Positions 29,648-34,374 of a stretch of DNA of 34,374 nt are shown here, piece after piece (positions within the stretch are counted from its first letter, which is position 1; every line of letters begins with the position of its first letter). The stretch is taken from the NCBI GenBank assembly GCA_050694215.1, contig JBOGXB010000015.1, forward strand, positions 1 through 34,374, written 5' to 3'. The translations under genes were made by a program, and so were the position numbers. The stretch comes from JBOGXB01 sp050694215. GTDB lineage: Bacteria > Actinomycetota > CADDZG01 > WHSQ01. The notes beneath the pieces are model-generated. The model made no database searches. It saw only the letters and a list, made by a program, of their open reading frames with translations, and was not told the origin of the DNA.

Positions 29648-32622
29648 AGCGTCTTGGCATCCTGCCCAGGCCGCCGATGTCCGCTTCGACCGACTTGGGT
29701 CGGGCTGGGGACGGGCCTGGACGAAGGCTTGCTTTCCGGCTGGGAGGTTGAATGCCTCTTCCTGCCCGCGATTTGGCGATGACCCAGGGCGAGGAACAAG
29801 GCGGCGCCCATACCCGACCCCACCGACGTCCAGATGAGTGCGGCTTCTCCAGAAGCCCATCCGAAAGCGAGTGTGGCCGCAGATCCTGCTGTGAGAAGCA
29901 TGGAGGTCCCGATCGGCACCCTTCCATTCGGGCCGACCCCGGCGACGGCACCCGCTCGGGGCCTTGTCGAAGAACGTCCAGAGAGCCCGCTCCCGCTTGA
30001 GGATCTGGTCGCGGCTTCAACCCGTGCGACAGCCGGGGCCTTGCTCGGAACTGCACTTCCCCCGCCGTTCGTCGCGGCTCCAGCCGGCGCATCCTTGCTC
30101 GCAGTCTTGCCGGTTGCCTCAACCACCGCCGTCGAACCACTACTGGCCACGGCCGGGGACTCCGCTCGGATGCCCTCCTTCGCAGAGGGCTTGACCGGAG
30201 TGGAGGAGGGCGGAGCTGCCCAGAGATTCCCCCGCTTCCGGCCCTCGAGCTGCCCCCCGGACTGCTCTTGATTGGGACGTGCCGACTGCTCTTGATTGGG
30301 ACGTGCCGACTGCTCTTGATTGGGACGTGCCGACTGATTGGGACGTGCAGACTGCTCTTGATTGGGACGTGCCGACTGCTCTTGATTGGGACGTGCAGAC
30401 TGTTCTTGGCTTTCCGTGATGTCGATCTGCGTCTCGACCGTGGGCTTTTCGAACCGTGGCTTACTAACAATGGATCTCAACCCGCGCCGCGTTTCCGGCA
30501 TCGGCTCTCGTCGTTGCGGGTTGGGCGTCTCACTGATCCGGCCCTCCTCGCCGAGCGCTTCAAGTTTCTGACTGCCTTGTGTTTGAAGGGCGCGAAGCGC
30601 GCGCTCGAAAGCGTCTCTTAGCCCGGCCTCGACTGTCTCCGCGCCCCGCGTCCTTACCGTCTCGAGGGCATCAATGAGCTTGGCATCGAGTGTCTCTGCG
30701 TCGCGCGCAGCGAGCGCATCAACCGCGTCCTTGAGCCTGTCGTCGACCAACCTGGCGCCGCGCGTCTCGACCGTCACGCGGGCTTGCTCTATGGCCTCGG
30801 TCAGCCTGGCCTCGACCGTCTCGGCGACCCGTGAATTCAGCGTCGCGAGGGCCTCGGTGAGCTTGGCATCGACCGTCTCCGCGCCGCGCTTGTTCACGGT
30901 CTCGAGGGCCTCCGCGCCGAGTTTGTTCACGGCCTCCACCATGTCCGCGCCCCGCCTGTCAACCGTCGCGAGGGCGTCGGCGAGTCTGGCATCGACCGTC
31001 TCCGCGCCGCGCTTGTTCACGGTCTCCAGGGCCCCCGCGAGCTTGGCATCGACCGTCTCCACTCCGCGCGTCCTTACCGTCTCGAGGGCCTCGGCGAGCT
31101 TGGCGTCGACTGTCTCCGCGCCACGCGTCCTTACCGTCTCGAGCGCCTCGGCGAGCTTGGCATCGACCGTCTCCGCTCCGCGCTTCCTTACCGTCTCGAG
31201 GGCCTCGGCGAGCTTGGTCTGTATCGACGCCATGTTGTGCGACTTGACGGCCGAGCGGGCCTCGTCCAGCGCCTCCCTGAGCCTGTCGTCGACCACCTTG
31301 GTGCCGCGCGCCTCGACCGTGACGCGAGCCTGCTCCATGACCTCGTTGAGCTTGGCGTCGACCGTCTCCGCGCCGCGCTTGTTCACCGTCTCGAGCGCGT
31401 GGGCGAGGTTGGTCTGTATCAACGCCATGTTGTGCGACTCGACGGCCGAGCGGGCCTCGTCCAGCGCCTCCCTTAGCCTGTCGTCGACCACCTTGGTGCC
31501 GCGCGCCTCGACCGTGGCGCGAGCCTGCTCCATGACCTCGTTGAGCTTGGCGTCGACCGTCTCCGCGCCGCGCTGGTTCACCGTCTCAAGCGCGTGGGCG
31601 AGCTTGGCGTCGACTGTCTCCGCGCCACGCGTCCTTACCGTCTCGAGCGCCTCGGCGAGCCTGGCGTCGACCGTCTCCGCGCCGCGCGCCTTCACGCTCT
31701 CGAGCGCTTCGGTGAGCTTGGCGTCAAGCGTCTCCGCGCCGCGCTTGTCAACCGTCGCGAGGGCCTCCGTGAGCTTGGCCTCGAGCGTCTCGGCGTCGCG
31801 CGCTGTGAGCGCATTGACGGCGTCCTTGAGCCTGTCGTCGACGAACTTGGCGCCGCGCGTCTCGACCGTCGCGCGGGCCTGCTCGCTGACCTCCAGGAGC
31901 TTGGTTTCGACCGTCTCCGCGCCGCGCGTCTCTACTGACTCGAGAGCGTGCGTGAGCTTGGCTTCGAGCATCTCGGCGTCGCGCGCTGTGAGCGCATCGA
32001 CGGCGTCCTTGAGCCTGTCGTCGATGAGCCTGGCGCCGCGCGTCTCGACCGTCATGCGGGCCTGCTCGATGACCTCTTTGAGCTTGGCCTCGACCGTCTC
32101 CGCGCCGCGCGTGTTCAGCGTCTCGAGGGCGTCGGTGAGCTTGGACTCGACCGTTTCGGAGTCGCGCGCTGCGAGCGCATCAACCGCACCCTGGAGCTTG
32201 TTCTCAACCGTTCTCGAACCGCGCTCCTCGATGATCTCAAACGCGCGCTCGAGGGACTGCTGGATCTTGTCGTCAGATGCTCTGCCGCGAGCTTCGATGA
32301 TCTCGAAGGCCTCCTTGAGCCTGTCTTCGATCTCCTTCGAAGCGCGTGCATCGGCCTCGAACCGGTGCTTGGGCTGAGCTTCAACCGTGCCGCCCCGAGC
32401 TTTTGTCCCGCTTACACCCAGGGATCGTTCATCGATGGAATCCTCGACCGGCGTAGAGGTCCTGGCCGCGAGCAGGGCGATCACTTCCTCGCGATGGATC
32501 CTCAACTCCTCGAGGAGCTCTTCCGGCATATTGGCCCGGCTCTGCAGAATGACCCGGTCGCCCTCTAGCCTGAGCTGGGCCCCCAGGGCGTTAGCCTGCT
32601 CGAGGGCCTCGGCCGCCGTCAT
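29644..32622 (-). CDS. 992-residue membrane-anchored helical-repeat protein with TubC-docking-like N-terminus
   Basis: No known full-length family recognised. Residues ~1-53 (MTAAEALEQANALG, ANMPEELLEELRIHREEVIALL) look like the TubC N-terminal docking domain, a small protein-protein interaction domain. After a linker, residues ~92-687 are about thirty units based on RGAETVDAKLAEALETVRT: mostly 19 residues, several 23, two of 11, and one of about 22. The units are charged, Ala/Leu-rich and free of Pro and Gly except at the RG junction, so a long helix or coiled coil is expected. An EQSARPNQ array follows (about 740-790), then a Pro/Ser/Ala-rich linker, two membrane segments (about 905-922 and 927-946) and a short basic tail. 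ATG 32622 overlaps the kinase stop as ATGA. A scaffold tied to the BY-kinase and the membrane is the likely role. Confidence 0.85.
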   Translation of the reverse strand: MTAAEALEQANALGAQLRLEGDRVILQSRANMPEELLEELRIHREEVIALLAARTSTPVEDSIDERSLGVSGTKARGGTVEAQPKHRFEADARASKEIEDRLKEAFEIIEARGRASDDKIQQSLERAFEIIEERGSRTVENKLQGAVDALAARDSETVESKLTDALETLNTRGAETVEAKLKEVIEQARMTVETRGARLIDDRLKDAVDALTARDAEMLEAKLTHALESVETRGAETVETKLLEVSEQARATVETRGAKFVDDRLKDAVNALTARDAETLEAKLTEALATVDKRGAETLDAKLTEALESVKARGAETVDARLAEALETVRTRGAETVDAKLAHALETVNQRGAETVDAKLNEVMEQARATVEARGTKVVDDRLREALDEARSAVESHNMALIQTNLAHALETVNKRGAETVDAKLNEVMEQARVTVEARGTKVVDDRLREALDEARSAVKSHNMASIQTKLAEALETVRKRGAETVDAKLAEALETVRTRGAETVDAKLAEALETVRTRGVETVDAKLAGALETVNKRGAETVDARLADALATVDRRGADMVEAVNKLGAEALETVNKRGAETVDAKLTEALATLNSRVAETVEARLTEAIEQARVTVETRGARLVDDRLKDAVDALAARDAETLDAKLIDALETVRTRGAETVEAGLRDAFERALRALQTQGSQKLEALGEEGRISETPNPQRREPMPETRRGLRSIVSKPRFEKPTVETQIDITESQEQSARPNQEQSARPNQEQSARPNQSARPNQEQSARPNQEQSARPNQEQSGGQLEGRKRGNLWAAPPSSTPVKPSAKEGIRAESPAVASSGSTAVVEATGKTASKDAPAGAATNGGGSAVPSKAPAVARVEAATRSSSGSGLSGRSSTRPRAGAVAGVGPNGRVPIGTSMLLTAGSAATLAFGWASGEAALIWTSVGSGMGAALFLALGHRQIAGRKRHSTSQPESKPSSRPVPSPTQVGRSGHRRPGQDAKTL
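30261..30409. repeat. In-frame 24-bp tandem array coding EQSARPNQ
   Basis: Plus-strand unit ACTGCTCTTGATTGGGACGT plus GC(C/A)G. Units begin at 30261, 30285, 30309, 30333, 30351 and 30375, then a degenerate tail at 30399. Five are 24 bases and the one at 30333 is 18, lacking CTCTTG. All lengths are multiples of three, so the frame survives slippage. It codes a flexible Gln/Pro/Arg stretch between coiled coil and membrane anchor. Confidence 0.95.
30562..32349. repeat. 57-bp (19-codon) repeat domain, with 69-bp and 33-bp variants
   Basis: About thirty related units in the gene of the repeat protein, each starting near an Arg-Gly pair. Unit lengths are 19, 23 or 11 codons, plus one of about 22. 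Most differ by four or eight codons, i.e. whole helical turns. Because the units keep frame, the opposite strand is also open for 1.7 kb. Confidence 0.93.
31183..31572. repeat. Near-perfect 195-bp tandem duplication inside the repeat domain
   Basis: Copies 31378-31572 and 31183-31377 each code 65 residues (23+23+19 units), including the otherwise unique SHNMA(L/S)IQT segment. The plus-strand marker CATGTTGTGC recurs at 31231 and 31426, exactly 195 apart. They differ by only a few bases, so this is the youngest expansion in the domain. Confidence 0.92.
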
Positions 32623-34374
32623 AGCTCCCACTTCTTCATGCCCTTGGACTCATCAGGTTTGGCCGGTCCACTCCCCGGCAGCTCGGGTGCGGAGCGGCGA
32701 GACTCCTTGGTTCTACTCTTGGCCGATGGCTGCAGGGCCCCGGCCTCTTTAGCCGAGGCTCCGCCGGACGCTACCTTCGCGGACGCCTTCTGATCCGATG
32801 CCTTCTCGCCGCTCGCCTTCTTGGTTTGGTTCTCTACCTTGCTCGGGGGGCCGGCCTTCGAATCCTTGGTGCGCGACTCTTTACGGCGAGACCTCCGGCC
32901 GGGCTGCTTGTCCGACGATTTGGAGGAGTCTCGGTAATCATGGCGAGACGCGCTTACCTCGGTGGCGCCGTTTAGCGCCACCCCCACGACTGGAGTGCCG
33001 AGGCGCGTTAGGAGCTCGCTCGTTCGCTCCGCGAGCTCGACGGTCGTCGTCCCGATACGAGCCACGACAAGCACCGCATCGACCTCGGGGAAAAGAGCTG
33101 CAGCCTCGCTGTCGGTGAGGATGGGCGCTGTATCCAAGAGGACGACGTCCGCGTTCTCGCGCGCCTCTTGCAGGACGTCCTGCATGTTATTCGAGCTGAG
33201 CAACCCGCCGGGATTGTCCGGGCCGGCGCTGCTTGGTACGACATGAATCTCCCTCATTGAAGTCTTCTTGACGTGCCCATCCACGAGTATCCGGCCGTCA
33301 TGCTGGGCGCGGAGTGCCTCGCCTAGTCCCTTGTCGTTCGGGACATCGAACATCCGGTGGATATTAGGACTGCGGAAGTCGCACGACAGTACGAGGACGC
33401 TCTTTCCCTGTTCGGCAAAGCTGGCCGCGAGGTTCGCGGTGACGGTGGTTTTTCCTTCGCCCGCGCCTCCACTGGTGACGAGGATGGTCTGCGGCGACTG
33501 CACCGCACCTACCTGCTCGAAGAACTTGCCTCCCTTGTTTGTTCCACGGGTGGGAGACCGTCCGGTCAACCCAGTCGCAAGCAGTCGAAACGCGTCGGCG
33601 AAGGGCGACTTCGGCTTGTCGGCGGCCACGATAGCGCGGTCCCCTCGCATGCGACGAGGCGTGACCGGAATCTCGGCAAGGACCGGGAGGGAGAAATGTG
33701 TCTCGGCCGACTTCTTCGTTCGGATCCTGGTGTCGAACCGCTCGAGCACTAGGGCAAGCGCTACTCCGCCGAGGAGGCCGAGGATTGCGGCCAATGCAAG
33801 CCGCGATCCAGGCGAACTGCGTCCCAGCGGGCCCGCCAACGTCTGTGCAGGGACACCCCTCGAAGCTTCCTGAAGGACCTGTACCGGAGCCGGCTCCAGG
33901 GCAGTTCCGGTCGCCTGCTGGTGCCGATCTGCGAGAAGGCCATAGGCCCGGATGGCCGCGTCCCGCTCGGCGGTGAGCAGCGAGGCCTGGGTTGACCCGG
34001 CCCCGGCGATCCTCGCATCAAGCGCCGCGATCCTTCTGCCCATGCGGCGCATCTCCCTTCTCAGCCGTTCGGCTTCGATCGACGAACTTTCGACAAGTCC
34101 CTTGGTCATGAAGCTCACCAGCTCATGGGCGAACGTGTTCGCCACGAGCGCTGAGCGATCCGGCGACTTCGTCGTCGCTACGATCCACATGAATCCCGTT
34201 CCTGGAGTCACCTCGGTGGTGACCACGTTTCCAAGGGTTCTGGGATCTCTTTGATAATCCAACGCCTCGGCCACGCGCCGCGGAACCTCGCCGTAGAGGG
34301 CGATCACGGACACGTTGTGCATGTTCGTGCCCTCGCCGCCCGTAGACAGGATGGCGGCCCGTGCTTCATACCTC
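32619..34374 (-). CDS. Wzz/BY-kinase (chain-length regulator fused to tyrosine kinase), N-terminus cut by window edge
   Basis: The frame runs off the right edge. Residues below count from the Met at 34322. The first ~195 are the end of a Wzz domain: a coiled coil rich in Arg and Glu (80-135), a Pro-containing PAPVQVLQEA segment and the second membrane helix (about 174-194). The ATPase domain has Walker A GGAGEGKTT (285-293), a Walker A' reading VLVLSCDFR (309-317) with Ser at the first Asp position, and Walker B DVVLLDTAPI (about 392-401). The tail after ~455 is ~110 residues of Lys, Ser and Ala with just one Tyr, not the usual Tyr cluster. It is coupled by ATGA to the giant repeat protein. 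Role: control of chain length or assembly. Confidence 0.9.
   Translation of the reverse strand, partial: RYEARAAILSTGGEGTNMHNVSVIALYGEVPRRVAEALDYQRDPRTLGNVVTTEVTPGTGFMWIVATTKSPDRSALVANTFAHELVSFMTKGLVESSSIEAERLRREMRRMGRRIAALDARIAGAGSTQASLLTAERDAAIRAYGLLADRHQQATGTALEPAPVQVLQEASRGVPAQTLAGPLGRSSPGSRLALAAILGLLGGVALALVLERFDTRIRTKKSAETHFSLPVLAEIPVTPRRMRGDRAIVAADKPKSPFADAFRLLATGLTGRSPTRGTNKGGKFFEQVGAVQSPQTILVTSGGAGEGKTTVTANLAASFAEQGKSVLVLSCDFRSPNIHRMFDVPNDKGLGEALRAQHDGRILVDGHVKKTSMREIHVVPSSAGPDNPGGLLSSNNMQDVLQEARENADVVLLDTAPILTDSEAAALFPEVDAVLVVARIGTTTVELAERTSELLTRLGTPVVGVALNGATEVSASRHDYRDSSKSSDKQPGRRSRRKESRTKDSKAGPPSKVENQTKKASGEKASDQKASAKVASGGASAKEAGALQPSAKSRTKESRRSAPELPGSGPAKPDESKGMKKWEL

Noticed and set aside
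30261..30409. CRISPR-like tandem repeats
   Set aside because: The units are contiguous without spacers, are multiples of three and are read as EQSARPNQ inside a gene.
30674..32377. Long plus-strand open frame (567 codons, Ser/Ala/Thr repeats) opposite the repeat protein
   Set aside because: It mirrors the in-frame 57-bp repeats of the minus-strand gene, lacks its own ribosome site, and its low-complexity protein has no fold pattern; stops are avoided only because the repeat unit has none.

Overview
The window is one large cell-surface polysaccharide locus from a GC-rich bacterium. Most genes are on the minus strand, GTG and TTG starts are common, and neighbouring genes are tightly coupled by ATGA, GTGA, TTGA and TGATG overlaps. 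This style, with a Tat-exported protein and a fused Wzz/BY-kinase, fits an actinobacterium-like organism. That placement is an inference from style; there is no rRNA or other marker here.

Layout, in the direction of minus-strand transcription (right to left). The window opens inside a chain-length/BY-kinase protein (34374-32619). It is translationally coupled to a 992-residue membrane-anchored repeat protein (32622-29644), which has a TubC-docking-like N-terminus, about thirty helical units of 19 or 23 residues, an 8-residue Q/P repeat array and a C-terminal membrane hairpin. Next come a small sigma-region-4-like regulator (29583-29233), a UDP-sugar dehydrogenase that seems to start on AUC (29189-27882), the ABC exporter pair Wzm/Wzt (27769-25735), and a run of glycosyltransferases with a methyltransferase-like protein and an APH-like kinase (25738-16974). 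Three sulfotransferases follow (16866-14374). One gene on the plus strand (12372-14291) encodes a Tat-secreted G8/beta-helix protein resembling CEMIP/TMEM2, and it splits the locus in two. The second minus-strand run (12248-1) holds two glycosyltransferases, an 8-10 TM protein, a GNAT, a GT-C-like membrane protein, a polysaccharide deacetylase, a glycosyltransferase-GNAT fusion, a WecA/MraY-type phosphoglycosyltransferase, an NDP-sugar epimerase, a DegT/StrS aminotransferase and, cut by the window edge, dTDP-glucose 4,6-dehydratase.

Proposed joint role (inference): the WecA-like enzyme loads the first sugar on a polyprenyl phosphate. The glycosyltransferases extend the chain with dTDP-6-deoxy sugars, amino sugars and a uronic acid. 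Deacetylase, GNAT, sulfotransferase and possibly methyl/phospho-transfer enzymes decorate it, and Wzm/Wzt exports it. The Wzz/BY-kinase and the giant repeat protein would organise or regulate the machinery, and the secreted G8 protein would bind or trim the product. No Wzx and no recognisable Wzy were seen.

The most unusual element is the repeat protein beside the BY-kinase. Also notable are the dehydrogenase AUC start, the Tyr-poor basic tail and altered Walker A' of the BY-kinase, the CEMIP-like protein in a sulfated-glycan locus, and the GT-GNAT fusion.
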